Shown: piece after piece, positions 29,974 to 40,000 of the stretch
Numbering within the stretch: the first letter of the stretch is position 1
Layout: every line of letters starts with the position of its first letter
Source of the DNA: Paenarthrobacter ureafaciens
Lineage (GTDB): Bacteria; Actinomycetota; Actinomycetes; Actinomycetales; Micrococcaceae
Reading direction: 5' to 3'
Assembly: GCF_004028095.1 (NCBI RefSeq)
Contig: NZ_SBHM01000007.1
Location: 806,001-870,000 of the forward strand
Length of the DNA stretch: 64,000 nt
The notes under the pieces: generated by a model
Database searches by the model: none
What the model was told of the DNA's origin: nothing
The model's input: the letters and a program-made list of their open reading frames with translations, nothing else
Position numbers and translations under genes: made by a program

Positions 29974-30453
29974 CTAGGAATCGCGGAGGATCCAGTGGTT
30001 GTTGTCGAGCCGGGCCACGATCTTCTCACCGATGCGCGCCAGGTCCGCCACGTCGTCGGGGGTCAGCGAGTCCAGCATCAGCGTGCGGACAGATTCAACG
30101 TGTCCGGGCGCCAGCGAAACGATGGTGTCCATCCCCGCCTCTGTCAGGTGGGCAACAGTTACCCGGGCATCACCGGGGTGCGCCTCGCGCTCAACCCAGC
30201 CGCGCTTCTGCAGTTTGGTCACCACGTGTGAAAGGCGGGACAAAGAAGCACTCGTGCGGGCAGCGAGTTCGCTCATCGGAAGGTAGCGGCCCTCAGCCTC
30301 GGAGAGCATGGCCAAAACGTTGTAATCGAAAAGGGACAGCTTTCCGGCGGACTGCAGCTGCGTGTCCAACGCTGACGGAAGAAGGGTGTTGATGCTCAGG
30401 AGGGCCAGCCAAGCCCGGCGTTCCTCAGCGTTAAGCCAGCGCGGTTCAGTCAT
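29974..30453 (-). CDS. MarR family transcriptional regulator
   Basis: 159 residues from ATG 30453. The winged-helix region is FDYNVLAMLSEAEGRYLPMSELAARTSASLSRLSHVVTKLQKRGWVEREAHPGDARVTVAHLTEAG, with the DAR wing conserved (residue block about 45-115). It begins MTEPRWLNAEERRAW, as in many actinobacterial MarR proteins. A -10-like TAAGAT ends eight bases before the ATG, so the mRNA may be leaderless. It is divergent from yciI with a 67-bp gap, which would hold any shared operator. Confidence 0.9.
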   Translation of the reverse strand: MTEPRWLNAEERRAWLALLSINTLLPSALDTQLQSAGKLSLFDYNVLAMLSEAEGRYLPMSELAARTSASLSRLSHVVTKLQKRGWVEREAHPGDARVTVAHLTEAGMDTIVSLAPGHVESVRTLMLDSLTPDDVADLARIGEKIVARLDNNHWILRDS

Positions 30454-30520
30454 GGCTTCAATCTTAGGAGAATCCGTCACCTCCCCCGTCCGCGCAGTCC
30501 CGAAACGGTAGGCTGACGGC

Positions 30521-30808
30521 ATGTTTGTTGTGTCACTGACCTACAGGGTTCCCGACGAGATTGTGGACTTCCACCGGCCAGGCCATATGGCCTGGCTTAA
30601 GGAAGCGTTCGACGGCGGTGTGTTCGTAGCGTCCGGACGTCGCGTCCCGGCAGTTGGCGGAGTCCTGCTCTCCAACGTGGACAGGGCAACTTTGGATGAA
30701 TCCCTGGCGAAGGACCCGTTCTACAGCAACGGAGTGGCGGATTTTGAAATCATCGAATTCAACGCCACCACCGTGGCGGACGGCTACGAGAACCTGCTGG
30801 ATTCCTGA
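30521..30808 (+). CDS. YciI family protein
   Basis: 95 residues, the standard YciI/YCII length, with a ferredoxin-like fold. Conserved points are RPGHMAWLKEAFDGGVFVASG and DPFYSNGVADFEIIEFN; the His of HMAWL and the Asp of KDPF match the family's putative active site. YciI-like proteins include dehydrochlorinases and heme-binding proteins, and most are uncharacterised. The stop TGA (30806-30808) is the first three bases of a 32-bp tandem repeat. Confidence 0.87.
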   Translation: MFVVSLTYRVPDEIVDFHRPGHMAWLKEAFDGGVFVASGRRVPAVGGVLLSNVDRATLDESLAKDPFYSNGVADFEIIEFNATTVADGYENLLDS

Positions 30809-30879
30809 CAGAGGAACGCCGGAAAACGCGCGGGACCTGACAGAGGAACGCCCCACAACGCGCGGGATGTGACAGAGGG
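30806..30879. repeat. 32-bp tandem repeat array 2 (two units plus a partial)
   Basis: Units 30806-30837 and 30838-30869 read TGACAGAGGAACGCCGGAAA (first 20 bases) then ACGCGCGGGA, and a third begins TGACAGAGG at 30870. The period and pattern (GAyAGAG-AAC-CC-G-AAAAC-CGGGA) match array 1 at 27909, so they are one family. It fills the whole 71-bp gap between yciI and the convergent siderophore-interacting gene. Confidence 0.9.
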
Positions 30880-31932
30880 TCAGCCTTCGGCTTTGCCGCG
30901 CCGCCAGTAGCCCATGAAAGCTACCTGCTTACGGTCAATGCCGACGTCGCGCACCAGGTACCTCCGCATTTCCTTGATCACGAACGCTTCCCCCGCAATC
31001 CAGGCGTAGAAGGGCAACGCACCGGCCGGCAGCGTGGGGTTCTTGGTGGCTTCGATGGCCGCGGCATCCAGTCTTTGCGGGGTTTCCCACAGGATGTCCT
31101 GGTCCACGTTGACCTCCTCCGGCTCGGGACCGGCGGCGGTTTCGGCGCCCTTCAAACCCACCCAGCCGGGAACGGGAACAGCCTTGGCGACGGCCGCTTT
31201 GAGGAGTTCCCCGTGGGGACGCGAGCGTCCGATGGATGCGCCGCGGGCGAGCCAGGTGATCTCGACATTTGCCGGCGTGCTGATCTCCTGGAAGTCCGCG
31301 GCAGAGGGCACTTCAAGGAAAGCATGCCCGGTGATGTCGGCCGGAAGGCTTTCGAGGATCGCGCTGATGGCCGGGACTGCTGTTTCGTCGCCGGCGAGGA
31401 GGACACGCTGGGCGAGGCCCGGCCGCCACTCGATGCCTCCGTACGCGCCGGCCGTGGTGCACTGGGCGGCCCGGTTGTTGGGGCCGATGATGGTGAGGGT
31501 GTCCCCCGGTTTGGCGGCCAAGGCCCAGTTCGCGGCTGGCCCGCCATGGCCGGAATCGTCAAAGTGCATGACGAAGTCAATGTCGATCTCCGGGTACACG
31601 GCATCAAGGCGCTCCGAGCGGACGGTGTAGGTGCGCATCGAACCTCGGACAGCGGGGACCATGGCCAGCCATTCCTTGTACCAGCCGGCCTCTTCCATGG
31701 TGAATTCGGGCAACGGGATCGGTTGTCCCGCTGCGTCCATGGACGGGATCATCAGTTTCACGCGGAGATCCAGGGTGTCCCCGGCTACGCCAAACTTGCG
31801 CAGGGAGTAGCCGCCGAACGTGATGCGCCGGAAGTTGGGGCTGAGTTCCTGAACAGCGCTGACCGTGACATCGAACGCCAGCGTCATCGGCTCCACGGCA
31901 CTCGCTGTGGCCTGGGTGGGGTGTGCACTCAT
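30880..31932 (-). CDS. Siderophore-interacting protein (ferric-siderophore reductase)
   Basis: 350 residues from ATG 31932, which overlaps the ATPase stop by four bases (ATGA). The N-terminal FAD-binding domain has ITFGGYSLRKFGVAGDTLDLRVKL and MRTYTVRS, and the NAD(P)H-binding SIP domain follows (LLAGDETAVPAISAILESLPAD, then FYAWIAGEAFVIKEMRRYL). These enzymes release iron from imported siderophores by reducing Fe(III). The position as last gene of the importer operon agrees with that role. A longer frame reading upstream into the ATPase gene is a shadow. Confidence 0.93.
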   Translation of the reverse strand: MSAHPTQATASAVEPMTLAFDVTVSAVQELSPNFRRITFGGYSLRKFGVAGDTLDLRVKLMIPSMDAAGQPIPLPEFTMEEAGWYKEWLAMVPAVRGSMRTYTVRSERLDAVYPEIDIDFVMHFDDSGHGGPAANWALAAKPGDTLTIIGPNNRAAQCTTAGAYGGIEWRPGLAQRVLLAGDETAVPAISAILESLPADITGHAFLEVPSAADFQEISTPANVEITWLARGASIGRSRPHGELLKAAVAKAVPVPGWVGLKGAETAAGPEPEEVNVDQDILWETPQRLDAAAIEATKNPTLPAGALPFYAWIAGEAFVIKEMRRYLVRDVGIDRKQVAFMGYWRRGKAEG

Positions 31933-32753
31933 GAGGCGATCTCCAGTTGGTTGGTTGTAGCGGGCTGGGCGTGATGGCGTCCGATCGGAACGATCAGGGG
32001 TGTGCCGGAGATGGGGTCCTGGACCACACGGGAGTCCAGGCCGAAAACGGTGTGCACCAGTTCCTCGGTGACCACCGCGGAGGCGGGACCTTCGGCCACG
32101 ATGCAACCGCCCTTCATGGCGATCACGTGGTCCGCATAGCGTGCAGCGAGGTTGAGGTCGTGAAGCACGATCGCCACGGTGGTATTGCGGGTGCGGTTGA
32201 GGTCGGTCACCAGGTCCAGGACTTCCACTTGATGGGCGAGGTCCAGGTAGGTGGTGGGCTCGTCGAGCAGCAGGACTTCGGTCTCCTGGGCCAGCGCCAT
32301 GGCGATCCACACGCGTTGGCGCTGGCCGCCGGACAGTTCGTCGACGCAGCGTTCTGCGAGCTCCAGCGTTGCGGTCGCCTCGAGCGCGCGCTGCACTGCG
32401 GCGTCGTCGTTGGCGCTCCAACTGCGGAAGAGGCCTTGGTGCGGGTACCGGCCACGTCCCACGAGGTCCCGGACGGTGATGCCGTCAGGAGCGGTGGGGT
32501 GCTGGGGCAGCAGGCCGAGCGTGCGGGCAAGTTCGCGGGCGGGACGGGCGTGGATGTCCTTGCCGTCCAGGGTGACGGCGCCACCGGCCGGCTTCAGGAG
32601 CCGTGACAGCCCCCGCAGCAGAGTGGACTTGCCGCAGGCATTCGCCCCGACGATCATGGTCACTTTACCTTCGGGAATCTCCGTGGAAAGTCCTTCCACC
32701 ACCTTGCGCTGCTCATACTGGAGCGTCAGGTCCTTGGCATTAAGGAGGGCCAT
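31929..32753 (-). CDS. Iron-siderophore ABC transporter ATPase (FecE type)
   Basis: 274 residues. Walker A is GANACGKST, signature LSGGQRQRVWIAMALAQ, Walker B LLLDEPTTYLDLAHQ, and the switch His IVLHDLN. The start at ATG 32753 gives the standard MALLNAKDLTLQYEQRKV and lies one base after the stop of the second permease gene. It energises the two FecCD permeases. Confidence 0.95.
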   Translation of the reverse strand: MALLNAKDLTLQYEQRKVVEGLSTEIPEGKVTMIVGANACGKSTLLRGLSRLLKPAGGAVTLDGKDIHARPARELARTLGLLPQHPTAPDGITVRDLVGRGRYPHQGLFRSWSANDDAAVQRALEATATLELAERCVDELSGGQRQRVWIAMALAQETEVLLLDEPTTYLDLAHQVEVLDLVTDLNRTRNTTVAIVLHDLNLAARYADHVIAMKGGCIVAEGPASAVVTEELVHTVFGLDSRVVQDPISGTPLIVPIGRHHAQPATTNQLEIAS

Positions 32754-32754
32754 G

Positions 32755-33861
32755 TCAGGCTTCCTTTCGGTTCGACGTGACGAGGAGCCACAGGAGGAAC
32801 GGTGCACCGAGTGCGCCGGAAATGACGCCCACCGGCAGGACGGTTCCATCGAGGATCAACGGTGCGATGTTGGAGGCGAAGAAGTCGGCCGCGAGCACAA
32901 TCAGCGCACCTGTGAGGGCCGACGCCGGAAGGCTGAGCTTGCGGACGAAGCGGCGGGAAATCGGTCCGGCCAGGAAAGCAACGAACGCTACGGGACCTGC
33001 GGCTGCGGTTGCGACGGCGGACAGCGCGACGGCGGTGACCACAAGTCCCAGCCGGGTGGCGTTGACCCTGATTCCGAGCCCTGCTGCGGCATCATCGCCG
33101 AGTTCCAGCATGCGCAGGGGGCCGGAGAGGAACATCGCTGCCGGAATGAGCACCAGTAAGGCCGCGGCCAGGATTCCGGCGCGTTCCCAATTGGCGGAAT
33201 TAAGGGATCCGTTAAGCCAAACGAGTGCGTCCGCTGCCGTGCGAATGTCCGCGCGGGTCATCAGGAAGTTCACTACGGCGTGCAGTGCGGCGGCGATGCC
33301 CACCCCTGCGAGGATGAGGCGGTTGCCTGCCGCATTGCCTCGGTTGCCGCCGCCATTTCCCGCACTCCGTGAGATGGCGTAGATGATGGCAGCCACGCCG
33401 AGCGCCCCGCCCAAGGCCGCCGCGGATACCACGGCACCCGAGGCTCCGAAGATCACGATCGCCGTGACAGCGGCGGCGCTCGCCCCGTAGCTGATGCCGA
33501 TGATGTCCGGGCTGGCGAGGGGGTTCCGGAGCATGGTCTGGAACAGGGCGCCCGCAAGGCCGAACGCGACGCCGATCAATGTACCCACCGCTGCACGCGG
33601 CAGTTTGTGTTCCATGACGATGAAGCTGGCGCCGGGGATCTTTTCGCCGCCGGTGAGGTGGTTGATGACGATCGTGAAGAAGTCGGGGATCGTCACCGTG
33701 TAGCTGCCCAGGAGCACGTACACCGCAAACATCACCAGCAGCGCGAGGGCAAGGACGAACGTGCGGCTCCGGACCCGCCGAAATGACAATTGATGAGGGT
33801 GTTTGGGCGAAGGATTGGCATTAACTGCCAACTCGGTGGGGAGCTTGTGGAGTGTCCTCAT
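32755..33861 (-). CDS. Iron-siderophore ABC permease (FecCD type), second subunit
   Basis: 368 residues, about nine to ten helices. It has the FecCD signatures MLRNPLASPDIIGISYGASAAAV and GPVAFVAFLAGPISRRFV, the latter part of the loop that contacts the ATPase. The N-terminal 30 residues are hydrophilic and basic. The start at ATG 33861 overlaps the stop of the first permease gene by four bases. It forms a heterodimeric channel with that partner. Confidence 0.94.
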   Translation of the reverse strand: MRTLHKLPTELAVNANPSPKHPHQLSFRRVRSRTFVLALALLVMFAVYVLLGSYTVTIPDFFTIVINHLTGGEKIPGASFIVMEHKLPRAAVGTLIGVAFGLAGALFQTMLRNPLASPDIIGISYGASAAAVTAIVIFGASGAVVSAAALGGALGVAAIIYAISRSAGNGGGNRGNAAGNRLILAGVGIAAALHAVVNFLMTRADIRTAADALVWLNGSLNSANWERAGILAAALLVLIPAAMFLSGPLRMLELGDDAAAGLGIRVNATRLGLVVTAVALSAVATAAAGPVAFVAFLAGPISRRFVRKLSLPASALTGALIVLAADFFASNIAPLILDGTVLPVGVISGALGAPFLLWLLVTSNRKEA

Positions 33862-34970
33862 AGTCCGGCCGCCTTGCCCCGGCGGATGAGCCAGACAAAG
33901 ACGGGTGCGCCCACCAAGGCGGTCATGATGCCTGCGGGGACTTCACCCGGAAGAAGGATGACACGGCCAATGACGTCGGCGGCGATGAGCAGGATGGGTG
34001 CGGACACCATGGAGAACGGCAGGATCCAGCGGTAGTCCGGCCCGGTCAGTGATCGGATGGCATGCGGCACAACGAGGCCCAGGAACCCGATGGGACCGGC
34101 CAGGGCCGTGGCCGACCCGCACAGCAAAACGATTCCCAGTCCGATGATTCCGCGCGAAAGGCCAACGTTCTGGCCGAGTCCGCGTGCGACGTCATCTCCC
34201 AAGGCCAGGCCGTTCAGGACACGCCCGCCCGCCACCACCACCAAAGCACCGATGAGCAGGAACGGCAGTGCCGGAAGGAGAACCGACCAGTCACGACCGC
34301 CGATGCTGCCCACCTGCCAGAAACGGAAGCGGTCCAGGGTGTCCTGGCTGGAGACCAGGATGACGTTCATCAGCGAAAACAACCCGGCACTCAGCGCCGC
34401 GCCTGCCAGGGCGAGCTTGACCGGCGTCGCACCATCACGGCCGCGGGAGGCGATGGCGTAGACCACGACGGCGGCCGCTGCGGCTCCGACGAAAGCGAAC
34501 CAGATGTAGCCGGTCAGCGACGTGATGCCAAAGACGTAGATGCCCACTACCACCGCCAGTGCAGCACCGGCGTTGAGGCCCAGGATGCCGGGATCGGCCA
34601 ACGGGTTGCGGGCAACGCCCTGCATGGCAGCGCCGGCCAGGCCCAAAGCGGCCCCCGCCAGCAGGCCCAGCACCGTACGCGGAATCCGGGCGATGACCAC
34701 GGCGTGGTCGCCGTCCTGCGGATTGAAGGTGGTGACAGCTTCCCAAATGGTTGAAAGGGGAAGCCCGCGTGCGCCGATCGCCAAAGACGCGGCGCACGCA
34801 GCAGCAAGCACGACGACGGCGAGCAGCAGCAAGGCGGTGCGCTTGCCTGCCATTCGCGGACCGTTTGGAGCGGTCGCGTTGCTGCCGGGAGCGATCCCTC
34901 GCTGGTTACCAGGCGCCGAAGTGCCACCAACCCGCTCCACGGGAGCCGCCGTCGTCGTGCTCAACTTCAC
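33858..34970 (-). CDS. Iron-siderophore ABC permease (FecCD type), first subunit
   Basis: 370 residues from GTG 34970, five bases after the binding-protein stop; an ATG at 34853 is an alternative that would remove a 39-residue polar tail. FecCD signatures are GVARNPLADPGILGLNAGAALAVV and GPIGFLGLVVPHAIRSLTGPDYRW, the ATPase-contact loop. It precedes the second subunit with an ATGA overlap. Together they pass the ferric siderophore across the membrane. Confidence 0.93.
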   Translation of the reverse strand: MKLSTTTAAPVERVGGTSAPGNQRGIAPGSNATAPNGPRMAGKRTALLLLAVVVLAAACAASLAIGARGLPLSTIWEAVTTFNPQDGDHAVVIARIPRTVLGLLAGAALGLAGAAMQGVARNPLADPGILGLNAGAALAVVVGIYVFGITSLTGYIWFAFVGAAAAAVVVYAIASRGRDGATPVKLALAGAALSAGLFSLMNVILVSSQDTLDRFRFWQVGSIGGRDWSVLLPALPFLLIGALVVVAGGRVLNGLALGDDVARGLGQNVGLSRGIIGLGIVLLCGSATALAGPIGFLGLVVPHAIRSLTGPDYRWILPFSMVSAPILLIAADVIGRVILLPGEVPAGIMTALVGAPVFVWLIRRGKAAGL

Positions 34971-34975
34971 TGGAC

Positions 34976-36046
34976 TTACTTGCCTGCTGCGTCCGCTGCT
35001 TTACCCAGCTGGGGCAGGAATGTATCCAGCGCCCACGGCAGGCTCAGCGGGGACGAGGCAGAGATGGACAGGGTCAGGGTGTTGTCCGAGTCGGCAACCA
35101 GCGCGCCGCTCTTGATGGCGGGGATCTGGCCCAGCAGTGGATCAGTCTTGATGGCCTCGGCGGTGGTGGCATCCGGAACCCATGTGACGAAGATGTCGGA
35201 GTCGAGTTCGTTGGCCTTCTCGGCGGACCACGGGATGAAGAAGTCCTTGTTGGTCTTGGTGTTCTCAGTGACCACCGGTGCCAGCTTCATTCCGATGTCG
35301 GAGAGGAACCGGGGGCGGTTGTCGATGGCGGTGTAGACGTTCACGCCATCGCCCTTGGCGGGCTCGAGGTTGCCGTAGATGAAGGTCTTGTCCTTGATCT
35401 GCGGGTACTTGGATACCTTGTCCTTGATGGTGGCCTCGGTGTCTTCCACCAGCTTCTTGGCTTCGGCTTCCTTGCCCAGCGCCTTGCCGATCATGGTGGT
35501 GCTCTCCTGCCACGGCGTGCCGTAAGCCAGCTCCGGATAGGCAACAACCGGGGCGATCTCGGACAGCTTCTTGTAGTCGGCTTCTTCGAGGCCGGAGTAC
35601 GCGCCGAGGATGACGTCCGGGCTGAGCTTGGCGATTTCAGTGAAGTTGATGCCGTCAGCCTCGGAGAACTGGACGGGAGCTTTATCGGAGCCAAAGCCGG
35701 CGCCGGCCTTCTCCAGGGCTTCGTCCTTCCACGGGGTTGAGCCCTTGTCATTGTTGCCCCACTCGTTCTTGGGGACACCGACCGGAACAACGCCGAGGGC
35801 GATCGCGATGTCATCGTTGACCCACGAAATGGTGACGACCCGCTTGGGCTGTTCCTTAATCGTGGTCTCACCGAAGGCGTGCTTGATGGTGACGGGGAAA
35901 GCCGACGATGCTGCTTCCGATGATGCCGGCGCCGAGTTGGCGGGACCGGTGGAGCAACCGGAAAGGGTAAGTGCGACAGCGGCCAATGCGACCGTCGCTG
36001 AACCTGCAGTCTTCAGCAGGGCGCGGCGTGGAAGAAGGGAAGCCAC
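34976..36046 (-). CDS. Iron-siderophore substrate-binding lipoprotein
   Basis: 356 residues from GTG 36046, which has AAGGAG seven bases upstream. The N-terminus has a twin-arginine-like PRRALLK and a lipobox LTLSGC (Cys31), so export may use Tat followed by lipidation. The FepB/FecB-type fold shows in EQPKRVVTISWVNDDIAIALGVVPVG and LSPDVILGAYSGLEEADYKKL. It is the first gene of the five-gene uptake operon and lies directly behind a DtxR/IdeR-like box, so iron probably represses it. Confidence 0.93.
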   Translation of the reverse strand: MASLLPRRALLKTAGSATVALAAVALTLSGCSTGPANSAPASSEAASSAFPVTIKHAFGETTIKEQPKRVVTISWVNDDIAIALGVVPVGVPKNEWGNNDKGSTPWKDEALEKAGAGFGSDKAPVQFSEADGINFTEIAKLSPDVILGAYSGLEEADYKKLSEIAPVVAYPELAYGTPWQESTTMIGKALGKEAEAKKLVEDTEATIKDKVSKYPQIKDKTFIYGNLEPAKGDGVNVYTAIDNRPRFLSDIGMKLAPVVTENTKTNKDFFIPWSAEKANELDSDIFVTWVPDATTAEAIKTDPLLGQIPAIKSGALVADSDNTLTLSISASSPLSLPWALDTFLPQLGKAADAAGK

Positions 36047-36073
36047 GGGACTCCTTAGGTAAGTTATGCGAAC

Positions 36074-36092
36074 CTAAGTAAGGCTAGCCTAT
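36074..36092. promoter_or_regulatory. Putative DtxR/IdeR iron box
   Basis: CTAAGTAAGGCTAGCCTAT matches the 19-bp iron-box consensus TTAGGTTAGGCTAACCTAA at 14 of 19 positions, including the central AGGCTA and CCTA. It lies 27 bp upstream of the binding-protein start. A second inverted pair, TTAGGT/ACCTAA, flanks it at 36055-36078. Confidence 0.8.
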
Positions 36093-36510
36093 CCTTCAAA
36101 TAATTACGAAACGTTTCTGTCGCTTAATCCCTTCCCATATTCCTCCGCCACATCCCACCCACGTACGGGAATCCCTCTCCCACATCCCCTCCCGGTGGAC
36201 AGCTCCCGCGGAGATTTGGGAGGATATCGGCAGCGGACTACCGCTTCCAGGAAAAATTACGAGGGGAATGAGCGTGCGCACTGCATCAGTTGCCGCAGCC
36301 ATGGTTGGCGAGGTGGCCGCTTTGGCCTGCTTGGCACACCCCCACGCGCCGGCATCGTCCAAGTAGCACCGCAAGCACCAAGATCCAACGCCACTGTTGG
36401 CTTCTTCGGCGTGCCCTTGTGCTCCACAGAGACGACCCCCGCGCCTAACGTGCCATGACGCAGCGCCAGGTGCGCTGCCGACGTCGTAATTTTTCAAAGG
36501 AAGCTTCGCC
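36093..36510. other. Region without a convincing gene
   Basis: 418 bp between the iron operon promoter and the FBP gene. A 32-codon frame at 36268-36366 (+) starts after GAGGGG but has no recognisable content. A minus-strand frame across the region shows no family motif. The upstream side is C/T-rich and may carry the iron-operon promoter. Confidence 0.5.
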
Positions 36511-37005
36511 ATGCAGAAAATCACTGCCCAACAAATCCGATCATCGTTCATCAATGCCAGCCGATCAGAAGCTGCCAAACTGAATCTTCCCCGCAACTTC
36601 GAATCGATCGAATGGGAAACCCTGGAGTTCCTCGGTTGGCGGGACGAGAAGATGCCCCAACGGGGGTACCTGGTTGTGCCGTATGAAGGAAAGCTGACGG
36701 GCGTCCTGCTCCGCGCTCCGGAAGGCGGCTCCGGCAAGAACCGTGCAGTCCTGTGCGAATTGTGCCGGGACGTCTTTTCCAAAGATGACGTTTACCTGTG
36801 GGTTGCCAAGAGGGCGGGTCAGTCCGGCAAGGACGGCAACACGGTGGGGACGTTGATCTGCGCGGAATTCGGTTGCAGTGCCAACGTCCGCAAGGAGCCG
36901 CCGGTCAACGAGATCAACCCGGACCCGGCTGCCGTGGTGCTCAAACAGATCGCAGGCCTGGAATTCCGCACGGCCCAATTCCTGAGCAGGGTACGGGGCA
37001 AGTAG
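36511..37005 (+). CDS. FBP-domain protein (FusB-like elongation factor G-binding family)
   Basis: 164 residues of the FBP/FusB C-terminal type (PF16571). The treble-clef zinc-finger ligands are visible in AVLCELCRDVF and TLICAEFGCSANVR, spaced as in FusB/FusC. The N-terminal part MQKITAQQIRSSFINASRSEA is the usual opening. FusB proteins bind EF-G and free it from ribosomes stalled by fusidic acid; actinobacterial members are assumed to be general EF-G-binding proteins. The start has AAAGGAAG before ATG 36511. A strong inverted repeat ends the gene and the convergent SMC operon. Confidence 0.88.
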   Translation: MQKITAQQIRSSFINASRSEAAKLNLPRNFESIEWETLEFLGWRDEKMPQRGYLVVPYEGKLTGVLLRAPEGGSGKNRAVLCELCRDVFSKDDVYLWVAKRAGQSGKDGNTVGTLICAEFGCSANVRKEPPVNEINPDPAAVVLKQIAGLEFRTAQFLSRVRGK

Positions 37006-37012
37006 GCCAATG

Positions 37013-37066
37013 TGACTGGCAGTAGGGGTTGCTATGAGTGCTCAGAACAACCCCTGCTGCCAGTCA
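37013..37066. terminator. Bidirectional terminator between the FBP gene and the jet operon
   Basis: TGACTGGCAG.AGGGGTTG (37013-37031) and CAACCCCT.CTGCCAGTCA (37048-37066) pair over 19 bp with one mismatch around a 16-base loop. It ends both converging genes; jetC stops 24 bp further right, so there is no room for a jetD gene. Confidence 0.85.
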
Positions 37067-37089
37067 GTTGGGAGACGGCGGCGGGGCCG

Positions 37090-40000
37090 TCAGCGGAGGA
37101 CGATGTCCACAGGGTTGGCTTCCGAACGCCACGCTCCGGGCTCGCCACGTCCCGAAATGACGGGCGCGGTCAGCACGCCGCTACGGTTGGTGCGCTTGTC
37201 GCGGAGGATTTCCGTGACGGAGCCGAGGTGGCGTGACAGGTCGATGACGTTCTCCGGGGCAGCCAACAGCAACTGGAACCCAAATTCGTGGAGCGCCTTG
37301 ATGCCCGCCCCGGCGAATTCCTCGGACGCCAGGACAAACGCCTCGTCCATCATCACGGTGCCGTACGTCGTGAAACCCTGCTCGGCGATGCCCAGCTGGT
37401 AACTCAGGGCAGCCGCCATGATGAAGGCGGTGAATCGCTGACGCTCGCCGCCGGACATGGAGCCGGTGTCCGCATGCATGAAGACTTCCGTCTTCTTCCT
37501 GCCTGACGCTCCGGCCACCTCGCGGTGCTCCTTGCACTGGATGAAGAGGTGCCCGCGAACATCGAGGACCTCGGAACGCCAGCGCCGGTCCTCGGGGGTC
37601 TGCGAGCCGAGCCGCTTCACCAGGGTTTCCAGTGACTTGTAACGGGCAGTGAGCTCGGCGTCCTCATCCACCTCGGACGGCGCGGCTCCCCGGGACGGGC
37701 GTGCGTGCTTGGCCTTGAGTGCGTTCTGGATCGCGTCCTTGAACTGCTTGGCAGTGGCAGGAAGTGTCTGCTTGATGTCCAGTTCCAGGTAGCTGCCTTC
37801 GTGGAAATTGACCTGGGAAAGGATCCCGTTCAGCGGCAGGATGCGGCTGGTGATGCTGCGGCGTTCCTCATCAAGGAGGTGCAGCAGCGTACTGAACGAT
37901 TCATGCGTGCGCTGGTTGAAGAACAAACGGAATTCCGCTTCCTGTGCGGGCAAGCCGTCGCTCACGATCGCATGGTACCGGGCTTCGAAATCACCGGCGG
38001 CGCCGATCGACGTGCCATGATCGGCGCTGATGGCACTGCCCCATTCACGCACGAACGCCTCGAAAATCCGGGTCAACCGCTCCGCCGTTGCTTGCCCCCG
38101 GGACTCGGCTACGTGCAATTCATCAAGCAGCTTGTTGCGGACGCTGTTGGCCAGGTTATCCAGCTCGTACAGCTGGGTGACGTCGGCAGCGCCGGCAAAA
38201 TACGGCTCAAGCGCCGTGACGGTGGAGCTCGACGGCGGTGCTTGCTCAAGCTTCAGCCTCGCCGCGTCCAACAGCCCGTCAGCCGTGGTCATCTGATGGT
38301 CGAGCGCCTTGTATTCGCTCTGCAGGACGGCCGCGGCACCTGTGGAGGATTGGTGCTTCTCACGCACCGCCTCGATGTTTGCCCGCAACGGCTCCAGATC
38401 GGCCTGCGCGGCCAAGGCGTCGGCAAGACGCTGCTCGATCCGCGCCAATTCCTCCCCGGCAACTGCTGCCGAAACCTGCTCCCAAGGACGTTCGTCCTCG
38501 GCAACCCGCCGAAGGGCTTCCAACTGGCGGGCCATTCCCTGATGCGAATCTTCCCGGCTCTGTGCCAGTTCCGCAGCTTTGGCCAACTCGTTCTCGAGCT
38601 CACCGACGCGGGCCGCCACCAGCTCCAACTTGGACGCGTTGTCGAAACCGAGAACGTAGTCCTGGCGGCTCGTGAAGCGATCGTCCTTCTCCACGGTGTG
38701 CCGGTTGCGCTTGACCACGCCGCCCAGGCTCAGTCCCTTGTCCAGCGAAGCCAGCTCGTCCGGGTCCTCGACACACGGGTAGGCGAAGTCCACGGCGATC
38801 CGTTCACGGACCCACTCCCCCGCCTCTGCATTGGCCCCCGACGTGAGGATGCTCAACTTAGTCAAGAGATCGCCGTCGGACACGTCCTCCACAGCAAGTG
38901 CGCCGCCTGCAAGCGGCTTGGAAACATCCACGGCGCGAAGGGCTCCGCGGATGGTGTTGTCATTCAGGTAGCGGGTTACGGCCGCGAAGTACTCACCCGG
39001 GACCAGCAGAGTGGTTGCGAGGTTGCGGAGCGCGCGTTCGGCGGCTGGACGCCACTGCTCCTGGCCCTCCGCGAGATCGATGAGCTCGCCCGCGAACGGC
39101 ATCCGTTCCTCGGGTACGCCAGTGGCCGCAGCTATCGCAGCCCGGTTTTCAATGCTCGACGGCGGCAGGAGGGACTTGCGCGAACGCAGCGACAACAACT
39201 CCTGCTGGGCCGCTGCGAGCTCGCGCTTCTTGGTGGCGTGGGCATCGAACGCCTCAAAACGGAGTTCCTTGAGGGACTCCGAGTCGTCCTGCAAGGATGC
39301 CGACCGCGCTGCGGCCTGCTCATGGGCCTGGTCCCAACCTTCAGCCGACCATTCCAGGTTCAGCCCGGCATCGGACAACGCCTTCCTGGCAGACTCCTCC
39401 ACCTGCTGCCGCAGCTTCAGGCCGACGCGGGCGTTCTCCAGCGACTGCTCAATGGCAGAGATCGCGTTGCCGCCGCGGTTGTTGTAGTCGGACTCCAGCT
39501 CCCGCAGTTCCTTGGCGAGCGCGTCCCGGATGGTCCGCTCCGCCGCGAGTTCCTGCGCTTTCTGCTGGGCCAATTCCCTGAACCTGGCCAAGGTCTTGGC
39601 ATGCACGGAAACCGCGAGCTGCTGTTTGTACGCCTCAAATTCCTCGCCCGTCAGCTCACGGAGCCGGTTGGCATCCAGCAACGCCTGCGCGTATTCCTTG
39701 TTGAGGCCGGGAACCGGTGCCAACTGGTCGCGCTGCTGCCGGACGTCTTCCAACCGCTGGCGGATGGACATCAGGTTGCTGAATTCCTCAACCACATCGT
39801 CCGCGGCGGCAAGCGTCGCAGGAGCGTCGAGCACTTGGTCGCGGAAGAAGGTGTTGACGCTGCCGCCCAGGCCCTTGCCTGCCTGGATGACGCGGAGCAA
39901 GGGCAGCGCCTGGTCCGAATTGATGCCCAGAAGCCGGCGGAACCGCTCGGCAAAAGCCTTATGGACGTCGAAGACCTGCCCCTCGGGGAAGATCGACTCC

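Noticed and set aside
36268..36366. A 32-codon ORF with a GAGGGG ribosome site
   Set aside because: Too short and without any recognisable content or signal; kept only as a remark.
36096..36782. A 228-codon minus-strand frame upstream of the siderophore operon
   Set aside because: It overlaps the FBP gene start and shows no family features.
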